Origin: Bordetella petrii
GTDB lineage: Bacteria; Pseudomonadota; Gammaproteobacteria; Burkholderiales; Burkholderiaceae_B
Reading direction: 5' to 3'
NCBI GenBank assembly: GCA_017745595.1
Contig: WMBV01000008.1
Location: forward strand, 107,333 to 171,332
Length of the DNA stretch: 64,000 nucleotides
The position numbers and the translations under genes are program-made. Under the pieces are notes generated by a model. That model did no database searches and was not told where the DNA came from. It worked only from the letters and a program-made list of their open reading frames with translations. Of the stretch, positions 9,172-17,428 are shown piece after piece. Numbering within the stretch: position 1 is the first letter of the stretch; every line of letters starts with the position of its first letter.

Positions 9172-9630
9172 TCAGTGGAGCCGGCGCGTACCGTCGTCGT
9201 CGAGCAGTTCTTCGAGGACCAGGTTGTCGATTTCGGCTTCCTGGCTCCAGAGCACCATCAGGGCGATGATTTTGATCTTGGCCAGCGATACCGGGGTTTC
9301 GGGCGCGGCCAGGGCGCGGTCGATGACGATTTCGCGCAGCGGCGCGGGCAGCACGCCGGCGGATTCGAGAAACGCGATGAAGCCGATGGATTCGGTGCCG
9401 AGCTGCTGGTATTCGGAATCGGTGTAGATGCGGATGCCGGAACTGGGCGCCTGGGCCAGGTCGACGCAGCGTTCGGTGGTTTCGGCCAGCCCATACAGCC
9501 AGCCCAGCGCGTCGTCGATGTCTTCGTGCTCGAAGCCGGCCGCCGCGAGGCGTTTGGCGAGAACGTCGGCCGCGGGACAGGCTTGCGGCGTGTAGTAGTT
9601 TTCGAACAGATAAACGAGGATGTCGAACAT
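9172..9630 (-). CDS. smg: Smg family protein (DUF494)
   Basis: A 152-residue Smg/DUF494 protein. The start at 9630 gives MFDILVYLFENYYTPQACPA, the conserved family N-terminus; upstream in-frame codons would add 32 unrelated residues. The C-terminus has the family block KIKIIALMVLWSQEAEIDNL. In many beta- and gammaproteobacteria smg lies between dprA and topB. Here gluQ follows it, topB is 4 kb further on in the same orientation, and dprA is not adjacent. The molecular function is unknown. Confidence 0.92.
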   Translation of the reverse strand: MFDILVYLFENYYTPQACPAADVLAKRLAAAGFEHEDIDDALGWLYGLAETTERCVDLAQAPSSGIRIYTDSEYQQLGTESIGFIAFLESAGVLPAPLREIVIDRALAAPETPVSLAKIKIIALMVLWSQEAEIDNLVLEELLDDDGTRRLH

Positions 9631-9764
9631 ATGGCGCAAAGTCGTGCCGGTTTGCACAGTCGGCCCGCAAATCGGCAAACCAGCAAACTTGATTTTAACT
9701 GTACGCTGAATCGTCATCCGGGGCAACTTCGCGCGCCGGGGTTGGCGATATACAACGAATGGCG

Positions 9765-9812
9765 GGCGGGGGCGGCCCCGCCAGAGGGCGGAATGATCCG
9801 TCCCCCTGGCGG
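9765..9812 (-). terminator. GC-rich double hairpin after the TRAP permease gene
   Basis: Two adjacent inverted repeats lie 15-60 bp downstream of the TRAP permease stop codon. One is at 9765-9782 (arms GGCGGGG/CCCCGCC, loop GCGG). The other is an imperfect longer stem at about 9779-9812 built on CGCCAG and CTGGCG. There is no T-run, so a classical intrinsic terminator is not shown. The pair may instead stop exonucleases or assist Rho-dependent termination before smg. Confidence 0.45.
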
Positions 9813-9826
9813 ATGCGCGGCGCCGT

Positions 9827-11851
9827 TCAGGCGGCCGGCAGGGCCTTTTCTGCTTTCAACTGGGCCAGTTGCCGCACGAACACCGGAATGCAGAGCGCCA
9901 GGCCGAACAATCCGCTGAGCAGGCCGGGCATGATGGTCAGCAGGGCCCCGGCCGTGCACAGCCAGCGTTCCCAGCTTTTCATGCTGACCAGCAGGTAGCG
10001 CGAAAAGGCCGCCGACAACAGCACCAGGCCGATCATGCAGCCTGCCAGGGTGGTGAAGAAGGCATACCAGGTGAAGCCCTGCACCGAGATCAGCAGCGAT
10101 GGCGAGAACACGAACACGAAGGGCACGATCAGCTTGGTGATGCCCAGCCGGAACGCGGTGTTGCCGGTCTTGAAGGGGTCGCTGCCCGCCATGCCCGCGG
10201 CCGCATACGCGGCCAGCGCCACGGGGGGCGTGATGTCGGCCAGGATGCCGAAATAAAACACGAAGAAGTGCGCGGCGATCGGCTGCACGCCCAGCTGCAC
10301 CAGCGTGGGCGCGGCCACGGCCACCATGATCAGGTAGTTGGCGGTGGTGGGAATGCCGCAACCCATCAGGATGCACACGATGCCCGTCATGACGAGCGCG
10401 GCGATCAGTGTCAGGGACTGCGCGTTGGCGATGAAGTCGGGAATGATGGTGCCCACGCCGCCGGCGATGGCCTGCGCCGCGCTGATCACGATGTACGACA
10501 CCTTGAAACCCACGCCGGTCAGGGTGACCACGCCGATCACCAGGCCCACCGTGCCGGCCGCCGCGCCGACCGCCAGCGCGTATTTGGCCCCGGTTTCGAA
10601 CGAGTCGTACAGGTCGCGCCATTTCATGCGCTGGTACGGGTTGAGCAGGCCGACCACGATGCAGCCGGTGATGCCCGCGAAGGCCGCCAGGTACGGCGTG
10701 CGGCCGCTGGCCAGCACGGCGATCAGCGCCACCAGCGGCAGCAGCGTGGGCCAGCGCCGCTTGAACGAGTCGCGCAGGTTGGGCATTTCGTCGGCGCGCA
10801 GGCCGCGCAGCCCTTCGCGCTTGGCCTCGAAATGCACCTGCATGAACATGCCGAAGAAATACAGGAAGGCCGGGAAGATGCCGGCCACGATGATCTGCTG
10901 GTACGGGATGTCGAGGAATTCGATCATCAGGAAGGCGGCCGCGCCCATGATGGGCGGCGTGATCTGCCCGCCGGTACTGGAGGCGGCTTCGACGCCCGCC
11001 GCGAAATGGCGCGGGTAGCCGATGCGGATCATGGCGGGGATGGTCAGCGAGCCCACCGTGACCGCGTTGGCCACCGAGGACCCCGACAGCATGCCGAACA
11101 TGGCGGAACCGAACACCGAGACCTTGGCCGGGCCGCCCGCGTAGCGGCCGGCCACCGTCGAGGCCACGTCCAGGAACAGCTGCCCCAGCCCGATGCGGCT
11201 GGCCAGCACGCCGAACAGCACGAAGTGGAACACGTAGGTGGCCACCACGCCGACCGCCACGCCGTAGATGCCCTGGCTGGTCAGGTACATGTGGTTGACG
11301 ATCTGCGACCAGCTGTTGCCGGCATGCTTGAGCAGGCCCGGGAAGACGGGGCCGAAGGCGGCATACGCCAGGAACACCAGCGCGATGATGGGCAGCGGCC
11401 AGCCCATGGCGCGCCGAGTGCCTTCGAGCAGGCCGACGATGAGTATCGTGCCCATGAACACGTCGAGCGGCAGCGGATTGCCGACGCGGAAGGCGAGGTC
11501 TTCGAAGATGTAGGGGATATACAGCACGCTGAAGGCCAGCGCGATGGCGATGATCCAGTCGTACAGCGGCACGCCGCCCGGCGTCAGGAACGTGGAGCGC
11601 GGCTCGCGCTGGTAATGGGCCTTGCTGAAGCCGAACACCAGGAAGATCAGGCTGAGCACGAAAGCCAGGTGCACGCCGCGGTGCGTGGCCTCGCGCAGCA
11701 GGCCGAAGCCCGCGGTGTAGTAGTGGAACAGCGATAGCGACACCAGCAGGATCGAGACGATCCAGGTGGCGGTCTTGGCCAAGGGGCGGAAGCGGATTTC
11801 TGAATCGAATTTTTCCGCCAGTTTCTGGGTTTTCTCGTGATCGATTTCCAT
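9827..11851 (-). CDS. TRAP transporter fused permease (4TM/12TM, DctQ-DctM fusion)
   Basis: A 674-residue polytopic protein combining the small (four-helix) and large (twelve-helix) TRAP permease subunits in one chain, the form usual for TAXI-type TRAP systems. The large-subunit part contains GSSVANAVTVGSLTIPAMI and GGQITPPIMGAAAFLMIEF, blocks conserved in the DctM-like family around the substrate path. A cytoplasmic N-terminus (about 40 residues, charged) precedes the first membrane helix. It follows the TAXI binding-protein gene on the same strand, so the pair makes a complete sodium-driven importer of an organic acid or amino acid. Confidence 0.93.
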   Translation of the reverse strand: MEIDHEKTQKLAEKFDSEIRFRPLAKTATWIVSILLVSLSLFHYYTAGFGLLREATHRGVHLAFVLSLIFLVFGFSKAHYQREPRSTFLTPGGVPLYDWIIAIALAFSVLYIPYIFEDLAFRVGNPLPLDVFMGTILIVGLLEGTRRAMGWPLPIIALVFLAYAAFGPVFPGLLKHAGNSWSQIVNHMYLTSQGIYGVAVGVVATYVFHFVLFGVLASRIGLGQLFLDVASTVAGRYAGGPAKVSVFGSAMFGMLSGSSVANAVTVGSLTIPAMIRIGYPRHFAAGVEAASSTGGQITPPIMGAAAFLMIEFLDIPYQQIIVAGIFPAFLYFFGMFMQVHFEAKREGLRGLRADEMPNLRDSFKRRWPTLLPLVALIAVLASGRTPYLAAFAGITGCIVVGLLNPYQRMKWRDLYDSFETGAKYALAVGAAAGTVGLVIGVVTLTGVGFKVSYIVISAAQAIAGGVGTIIPDFIANAQSLTLIAALVMTGIVCILMGCGIPTTANYLIMVAVAAPTLVQLGVQPIAAHFFVFYFGILADITPPVALAAYAAAGMAGSDPFKTGNTAFRLGITKLIVPFVFVFSPSLLISVQGFTWYAFFTTLAGCMIGLVLLSAAFSRYLLVSMKSWERWLCTAGALLTIMPGLLSGLFGLALCIPVFVRQLAQLKAEKALPAA

Positions 11852-12005
11852 TGCTGGCCTTATCGGAAATGCAGTGCGCCGGGCGGTGCCCGGCGCGTCG
11901 TGCGCCTGCGGCGCGTGGTTCGTGTCATTTGTTCATGTCGCGCCGCATTGAAACGTCCCCCACATGTAACGGCTACCCAAAATGAAACGAATGCCGCTCA
12001 AGCGG

Positions 12006-12080
12006 GGACGCCGCGGATCCGGCTTTGCCGGTCCGCCAGCGTCGCCCCCTGGGGGGAGCGCGCAGCGCTTCGGGGGGGGG
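12006..12080. repeat. Three-hairpin GC-rich repeat, copy 1
   Basis: About 75 bp beginning GGACGCCGCGGATCCGGC and ending in a G-run that abuts the TTA stop anticodon of the TAXI gene at 12081. It contains consecutive inverted repeats: GGATCCGGC/GCCGGTCC, CCCCC/GGGGG and AGCGCG/CGCGCT-like. Copies 2 and 3 at 22706 and 47948 keep the same order and orientation. It lies between two genes of one transporter operon, so it may adjust the expression ratio of the binding protein and the permease. Confidence 0.85.
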
Positions 12081-13040
12081 TTACAACAGCCCGGCTTCTT
12101 TATAGAACTTCTCGGCGCCCGGGTGGAACGGGATGCCGGCGCCCTTGACGGCGTTTTCTTTGGTGATCAGCTTGCCCTTGGCGTGGCCGTTGTCCAGCAC
12201 CTTGCGGGTGGCGTCGCTGTACATCGCCTTGGTGATGTCATAGACCGTCTGTTCCGACAGCTTGGTGGACGTGACCATTTGCGCGTTCACCGAGATGGTC
12301 TTTACTTCGCCGATGCCCTGGTACATGCCGGCGGCAATGGTGTCGGGCGTGAAGAACTGCTGCTGGCTGCGCAGTTTGTCGATCTCGGGGCCGACGATGG
12401 GCACCAGTTCGATGCCCGCGCCGCTGGAAGCCAGTTCGGCGATGGCGCCGGCCGGCGCGCCGCCCACGAAGAAGAAGGCATCCAGGCCGCCGTCTTTGAG
12501 CTTGTCGCCGGCCTGGTTGGGCTTCAGGTATTCGGCGTCGATGTCTTTGTCGGTCATGCCGAAGGCGCCCAGGATCAGGCGCACGTCGACCAGCGTGCCC
12601 GAGCCGGGTTCGTCCATGGACACGCGCTTGCCACGCAGGTCGGCCACCGACTTGATGCCCGCGCCCTTGCGCGCCACCAGGTGGATGCTTTCGGGATACA
12701 GGGTGGCGATCAGGCGCAGGTTTTCGGCCTTGGGCTTGCCGTCGAAGGTGCCGGTGCCGGTGTAGGCCCAGTACGCCACGTCGGATTGCGTGAAGCCGGC
12801 TTCGAGCGAGCCGCCCAGGATGCCGTTGATGTTGGCCACCGAGCCGTTCGAGGCCACGGCGGTGGCGATGAGCTTGCCGGGCTGCGAAATGGCGTTGGCG
12901 ATCATGCCGCCCACGGGGTAGTACGTGCCGGCGGTGCCGCCGGTGCCGATGCGGAAGAACTGCTGCGCGTGGGCCGGGCCGACCGCGCCGGCAACCGCCA
13001 GTGCCACGGTCAGGGTCTTGATCCAGTTTTTGAATGACAT
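12081..13040 (-). CDS. TAXI-family TRAP transporter solute-binding protein
   Basis: A 319-residue periplasmic binding protein. A signal peptide (about residues 1-25, ending AGAVGPAHA) is followed by QQFFRIGTGGTAGTYYPVGG, the signature N-terminal strand of TAXI proteins. Family length is about 320. The start ATG at 13040 has a GGAG ribosome-binding site. It captures the ligand and delivers it to the fused permease encoded downstream. TAXI proteins bind glutamate, 2-oxoglutarate or related compounds where studied, but the ligand here is not readable. The divergent PLP-enzyme gene 159 bp away may act on the imported substrate. Confidence 0.94.
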   Translation of the reverse strand: MSFKNWIKTLTVALAVAGAVGPAHAQQFFRIGTGGTAGTYYPVGGMIANAISQPGKLIATAVASNGSVANINGILGGSLEAGFTQSDVAYWAYTGTGTFDGKPKAENLRLIATLYPESIHLVARKGAGIKSVADLRGKRVSMDEPGSGTLVDVRLILGAFGMTDKDIDAEYLKPNQAGDKLKDGGLDAFFFVGGAPAGAIAELASSGAGIELVPIVGPEIDKLRSQQQFFTPDTIAAGMYQGIGEVKTISVNAQMVTSTKLSEQTVYDITKAMYSDATRKVLDNGHAKGKLITKENAVKGAGIPFHPGAEKFYKEAGLL

Positions 13041-13199
13041 GAAGCTTCTCCAATGAGGGCGTAATTCGATCCCTGCGGGATTTTGTCATGCGTGGCCCCG
13101 CCGGGATGCCTAGGGTTTGCCTGGGGATACACTACGGTTTTCCCGGCCGGCGCCAATTTGGGCACCGCGCATGTTCGTACGAAAAGGAAGCGCACATCC

Positions 13200-14339
13200 A
13201 TGGCCGCCATTCCCGCTGCATCGATTCCGGCACTGCCGCCCGCGGCCGTGCCGGGTGATCCGCTGGCGCGGGTCGATACGCCCAGCCTGGTACTGGACCT
13301 GGACGCCTTCGAATCGAACCTGCGCGCCATGCAGGCCTGGGCCGACCGCCATGGCGTCAACCTGCGGCCGCACGCCAAGGCCCACAAATGCCCCGAAGTT
13401 TCCCGGCGCCAATTGGCCCTGGGCGCGCGCGGCATCTGCTGCCAGAAGGTCAGCGAGGCGCTGCCTTTCGTGGCGGCGGGCATCGACGACGTGCACATCA
13501 GCAACGAAGTCGTCGGGCCGGCCAAGCTGGCGCTGCTGGCGCAACTGGCCCGCGTGGCGCGCGTCAGCGTGTGCGTGGACGACGCCGGCAACCTGGCCGA
13601 CATCGCGGCGGCCATGGCGCAGGCGCAGGCGCGGGTCGAAATCCTGGTCGAACTGAATGTGGGCCAGGGGCGTTGCGGTGTGCCGGACGCGGCCGCCGCG
13701 CTGGCCCTGGCGCGCCAGGCGCAAACCCTGCCCGGCGTGGTGTTCGGCGGCTTGCAGGCCTATCACGGCTCGGTACAGCACGTGCGCGGCCATGCCGAAC
13801 GCGCCGCGGTGGCGGCCCGCGCGGCGCAGGTGGCGGCCGACTGCGCGGGCCAGTTGCGCGCGGCCGGTATCCGCTGCGACCGCATCACCGGCGCCGGCAC
13901 GGGCAGCGCCGAATTCGACGCGGCCTCGGGGGTGTATACCGAGTTGCAGGCGGGTTCGTACGCGTTCATGGACGGCGATTACGGCGCCAACGATTGGTCC
14001 GGTCCGTTGGCTTTCCGCCACAGCTTGTATCTGCTGGCCACGGTCATGAGCATGCCCGCCCCCGGGCGCGCGGTGGTCGACGCCGGCCTGAAGTCCACCA
14101 CCGTCGAAAGCGGGCTGCCGCAAGTGGCGGGCCGCGACGGACTGCGCTATGCGGCCGCCAGCGACGAGCACGGCGTGCTGGAAACGGCCGCCGATGCGGG
14201 CTTGCGGCTGGGCGAAACATTGCTGCTGATTCCCGCGCACGTCGACCCGACCTTCAATCTGCACGACAGCCTGGTGGCCTACCGCGACGGCGTGGTCGAA
14301 GGCGTGTGGGACATCGCCGCCCGCGGCCTGAGCCGATGA
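13200..14339 (+). CDS. DSD1/D-threonine-aldolase-like PLP enzyme
   Basis: A 379-residue fold-type III PLP enzyme. The N-terminal alanine-racemase-like barrel has its Schiff-base lysine in LRPHAKAHKCP. The C-terminal metal site typical of D-threonine aldolase and D-serine dehydratase appears as PAHVDPTFNLHD, with His and Asp spaced as in bacterial D-threonine aldolases. The start at 13200 is preceded by AAAAGGAAG; an in-frame codon at 13083 would add 39 unlikely residues. Likely reactions are aldol cleavage of a D-3-hydroxyamino acid or D-serine dehydration. The divergent TAXI-TRAP importer could supply the substrate, which is an inference from position only. Confidence 0.85.
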   Translation: MAAIPAASIPALPPAAVPGDPLARVDTPSLVLDLDAFESNLRAMQAWADRHGVNLRPHAKAHKCPEVSRRQLALGARGICCQKVSEALPFVAAGIDDVHISNEVVGPAKLALLAQLARVARVSVCVDDAGNLADIAAAMAQAQARVEILVELNVGQGRCGVPDAAAALALARQAQTLPGVVFGGLQAYHGSVQHVRGHAERAAVAARAAQVAADCAGQLRAAGIRCDRITGAGTGSAEFDAASGVYTELQAGSYAFMDGDYGANDWSGPLAFRHSLYLLATVMSMPAPGRAVVDAGLKSTTVESGLPQVAGRDGLRYAAASDEHGVLETAADAGLRLGETLLLIPAHVDPTFNLHDSLVAYRDGVVEGVWDIAARGLSR

Positions 14340-14343
14340 CCCG

Positions 14344-14371
14344 GCCGGCGGGGGCGCACCGCCCCGCCGGC
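14344..14371 (+). terminator. GC-rich hairpin between the PLP-enzyme gene and argD
   Basis: Arms GCCGGCGGGGGCG and CGCCCCGCCGGC pair over 12 bp with one bulged G, four bases after the upstream stop codon. A T-rich stretch (CTTTGTTTTCC) lies about 20 bp further on and not directly at the stem, so termination may be partial or Rho-dependent. It separates the aldolase-like gene from argD, which probably has its own promoter. Confidence 0.45.
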
Positions 14372-14439
14372 GGCACCCATACGGTGCTAAATTCTTTGTT
14401 TTCCACCCCCTCTCGTTTTCCCATTCCGTAGGAACCGCC

Positions 14440-15633
14440 ATGGAATTCAGCCAGTTCAACGTCAACGCCCTCATGGAGATCACCTCCCGCCCGGACCTGG
14501 TGTTCGTGCGAGGCCAGGGCTCGTGGCTGGAGGACCATGCCGGCAAGCGATATCTCGATTTCGTGCAGGGCTGGGCCGTGAACACGCTGGGCCATTGCGC
14601 GCCCGAAATGAAGCGTGCCCTGCTCGAACAGGCCGACAAGCTGATGAACCCGTCGCCGGCGTTCTACAACGAGCCGTCCATCGAGCTGGCGCTGCGCCTG
14701 ACCGGCGCGTCGTGTTTCGACCGCGTGTTCTTCGCCAACAGCGGCGCCGAAGCCAACGAGGGCGCCATCAAGCTGGCGCGCAAGTGGGGCCGCGTGAAGC
14801 GCAACGGCGCCTACAAGATCATCACCATGAACCACGGCTTTCACGGCCGTACCCTGGCCACCATGTCGGCCTCGGGCAAGCCGGGCTGGGACACGATGTA
14901 CGCCCCGCAAGTCGAAGGGTTTCCCAAGGCCGAGCTCAACGACCTGGATTCGGTGCGCGCGCTGATCGACGGCCAGACCGTGGCCATCATGCTCGAGCCC
15001 GTGCAGGGCGAATCCGGCGTGATCCCGGCCACGCCGGAATTCATGAAGGGCCTGCGCCAACTGGCCGACGAGCACCAGCTGCTGCTGATCGTCGACGAAG
15101 TGCAAACCGGCATGGGCCGCACCGGCTCGCTGTTCGCCTACCAGCAGTTCGACGTGGTGCCCGACATCATGACGCTGGCCAAGGGCATCGGCGGCGGCGT
15201 GCCGCTGGCCGCGCTGCTGGCGCGCCAGGACGTCTGCGTGTTCGCGCATGGCGACCAGGGCGGCACGTATAACGGCAACCCGCTCATGGCGGCCGTGGGC
15301 GTGGCGGTGTTCGACACCCTGATGGCGCCCGGCTTCATGGACACCGTGCGCGCCCGCGCGCAGCAGCTGTCCGAAGGCCTGCTGGCCCTGTCGGCCAAGT
15401 GGGGCATGGGCGGCGAACGCGGCATGGGCCTGCTGCGCGCGCTGATCCTCGACCGCGAAGACGGCCCGGCCATCGTCGAGGCCGCGCGCAAGCTGACCCC
15501 GCAGGGCCTGCTGCTGAACGCCCCGCGCGGCAACCTGCTGCGCTTCATGCCGGCGCTGAACGTCAGCGCGGAAGAAATCACGCAGATGCTGGCGCAGCTC
15601 GACGGCGTGATCGCGGCGCTGCGCAAGAGCTAG
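14440..15633 (+). CDS. argD: Acetylornithine/succinyldiaminopimelate-type aminotransferase
   Basis: A 397-residue class III (subgroup II) aminotransferase. NSGAEANEGAIKLARK (residues 100-115) binds the PLP phosphate, Asp219 in IVDEVQTGMGRTG contacts the pyridine nitrogen, and Lys248 in MTLAKGIGGG forms the Schiff base. Length and the first 60 residues fit ArgD, which makes N-acetylornithine from N-acetylglutamate 5-semialdehyde in arginine synthesis. A catabolic AstC-like or other omega-aminotransferase cannot be excluded because no other arg gene is adjacent. A TAGGAA ribosome-binding site lies about 10 bases before the ATG. Confidence 0.85.
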   Translation: MEFSQFNVNALMEITSRPDLVFVRGQGSWLEDHAGKRYLDFVQGWAVNTLGHCAPEMKRALLEQADKLMNPSPAFYNEPSIELALRLTGASCFDRVFFANSGAEANEGAIKLARKWGRVKRNGAYKIITMNHGFHGRTLATMSASGKPGWDTMYAPQVEGFPKAELNDLDSVRALIDGQTVAIMLEPVQGESGVIPATPEFMKGLRQLADEHQLLLIVDEVQTGMGRTGSLFAYQQFDVVPDIMTLAKGIGGGVPLAALLARQDVCVFAHGDQGGTYNGNPLMAAVGVAVFDTLMAPGFMDTVRARAQQLSEGLLALSAKWGMGGERGMGLLRALILDREDGPAIVEAARKLTPQGLLLNAPRGNLLRFMPALNVSAEEITQMLAQLDGVIAALRKS

Positions 15634-15658
15634 GCGCGGGTCGTCGCGGGTTCGGGCA

Positions 15659-15744
15659 GGTGGCTGACTCCGAAGGTGTCAGACACCTAAGTGTGGCTAA
15701 GCTTTCTCAATAGAACGGTGTCTGCACCTTCGGAGTCAGACACC
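15659..15744. repeat. REP-like inverted doublet
   Basis: Two shortened palindromes lie between convergent genes. The one at 15659-15687 has arms GGTGGCTGAC/GTCAGACACC with one mismatch and loop TCCGAAGGT. The one at 15717-15744 has lost two bases of its left arm (GGTGTCTG) but keeps GTCAGACACC on the right. Spacer length is 29 nt and begins TAAGTGTGG, similar to the GAAGTGTGG spacer of the 42.3-kb doublet. Confidence 0.85.
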
Positions 15745-15772
15745 TGCCCCACACCTGCTCCATTGCATCCAT

Positions 15773-17419
15773 TCAGGCTTCTGCATCGTCGCCGGCCTCC
15801 AGGGCGGCGGCCTGTTGGCGCAGGATGAATTTCTGGATCTTGCCGGTGGCGGTCTTGGGTAGCGGGCCGAACACCACCGTGCGCGGCACCTTGAAGCGCG
15901 CCAGGTGGGCGCGGCAGTGGTCCAGTATCGCGTCGGCGGTGCAGTGCGCGCCGTCTTTCAGGGTGACGAACGCGCATGGCGTTTCGCCCCAGGTGGGGTC
16001 GGGCCGTGCCACCACCGCGGCTTCCAGGACGTCGGGGTGCCGGTACAGCACGCCTTCCACTTCCACGGTGGAAATGTTTTCGCCGCCCGAAATGACGATG
16101 TCCTTGGCGCGGTCTTTGATCTCGATGTAGCCATCGGGGTGCACCACGCCCAGGTCGCCGGAATGGAACCAGCCCCCGGCAAACGCCTCGGCGGTGGCGG
16201 CCGGGTTGTGCAAATAGCCCTTCATGAGCGTATTGCCGCGCAGCACGACCTCGCCCAGGGTGGCGCCGTCGGCCGGCACCGGCCGCAACTGGCCGTCGAC
16301 CACCTGTACGTGTTCGACGTTGAGCTTGCGCACGCCGATGCGGGCCTTCAGCGCGGCGCGCTGGTCCAGCGGCAGGTCGTCCCATTCGTCGTGCCAGGCG
16401 CAGCTGATCGACGGCCCGTAGGTTTCGGTCAGGCCGTACAGGTGCGTGACGCCCACGCCCAGTTGTTCCATGGCCTCGATGACCGCGGCCGGGGGCGCCG
16501 CGCCGCCGGTCAGCGCCTGCACGCGGTGGGCGGCGCGATGCCGCAGTTCGGCGGGCGCGTTGATCAGCATGTTCAACACGACCGGCGCCGCGCAGAAGTA
16601 GCCGACGCGATGGCGCCGGATGGCCGCGAAGATCGCCGCCGGCTCGACCCGCCGCAGGCAGACGCTGGTGCCCGCCAGCGCGGCCAGGGTCCAGGGAAAG
16701 CACCAGCCGTTGCAGTGGAACATCGGCAGCGTCCACAAATACACGGCGTGCGGCGGCATGCCGCAGGCCAGCACGTTGCCGGTGGCGTTCAGGTAGGCGC
16801 CGCGATGATGGTAGACCACGCCCTTGGGATTGCCGGTGGTGCCCGAGGTGTAGTTCAGGCAGATGCTCTGCCATTCGTCGGCGGGCCATTCCCAGTCCGC
16901 GCCGGGCGGCTGCGCGGCCAGCCAGGCCTCGTATTCGGCATCGCCCAGGTCGCCGTGGTCGCCGTCGAATTCGCTGTCTTCGATGCGCACCGTGCGCGGG
17001 GGCGCCGCCAGCCGGCCCAGCACCTCGCGCACCAGCGCGGCGTACTCGCTGTCGTACAGCAGGACGGCCGCGCGGCCGTGTTCCAGAATGAAAGCCAGGG
17101 CGGCGGCGTCCAGCCGCGTATTCAGCGCATTGAGCACCGCGCCCGCCATGGGCACGCCGAAATGCGCTTCGTACAGCACGGGCACATTGGGCGCCAGCAC
17201 CGCCACGACCTCGCCGGGGCGCACGTCCCAGGCGCGCAGGGCGGCGGCCATCTGCTGGCAGCGCTGCCGGGTGGTCTGCCAGCTTTGACTGCGGTCTCCA
17301 TGCACCAGCGCCGGCCGTTGCGGATAGACATCGGCCGCCCATTGCAGGAAGCCCAGCGGCGTCAATGCCACATGGTTGGCGGCATTGCGCGGCAAGTCAT
17401 GGTCGGATGAGGCAGTCAT
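15773..17419 (-). CDS. Acyl-CoA synthetase (AMP-forming), LvaE/AlkK-like
   Basis: A 548-residue adenylate-forming ligase that activates a carboxylic acid to its CoA thioester. The P-loop motif is YTSGTTGNPKGV, the A5-type motif is GLTETYGP, the A7-A8 region is YHNPAATAEAF...HSGDLG, and the catalytic lysine lies in TATGKIQKF near the C-terminus. Its closest-looking family is the medium-chain fatty acid/levulinate group. It is the last gene of a set with a kinase, a dehydrogenase and an SDR; its ATG lies nine bases past the stop anticodon of the kinase gene boundary (17429), and the kinase's stop region overlaps this gene's AGGAG ribosome-binding site. This position parallels LvaE in levulinate catabolism. 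Confidence 0.9.
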   Translation of the reverse strand: MTASSDHDLPRNAANHVALTPLGFLQWAADVYPQRPALVHGDRSQSWQTTRQRCQQMAAALRAWDVRPGEVVAVLAPNVPVLYEAHFGVPMAGAVLNALNTRLDAAALAFILEHGRAAVLLYDSEYAALVREVLGRLAAPPRTVRIEDSEFDGDHGDLGDAEYEAWLAAQPPGADWEWPADEWQSICLNYTSGTTGNPKGVVYHHRGAYLNATGNVLACGMPPHAVYLWTLPMFHCNGWCFPWTLAALAGTSVCLRRVEPAAIFAAIRRHRVGYFCAAPVVLNMLINAPAELRHRAAHRVQALTGGAAPPAAVIEAMEQLGVGVTHLYGLTETYGPSISCAWHDEWDDLPLDQRAALKARIGVRKLNVEHVQVVDGQLRPVPADGATLGEVVLRGNTLMKGYLHNPAATAEAFAGGWFHSGDLGVVHPDGYIEIKDRAKDIVISGGENISTVEVEGVLYRHPDVLEAAVVARPDPTWGETPCAFVTLKDGAHCTADAILDHCRAHLARFKVPRTVVFGPLPKTATGKIQKFILRQQAAALEAGDDAEA

Positions 17420-17428
17420 GGGTGGCTC

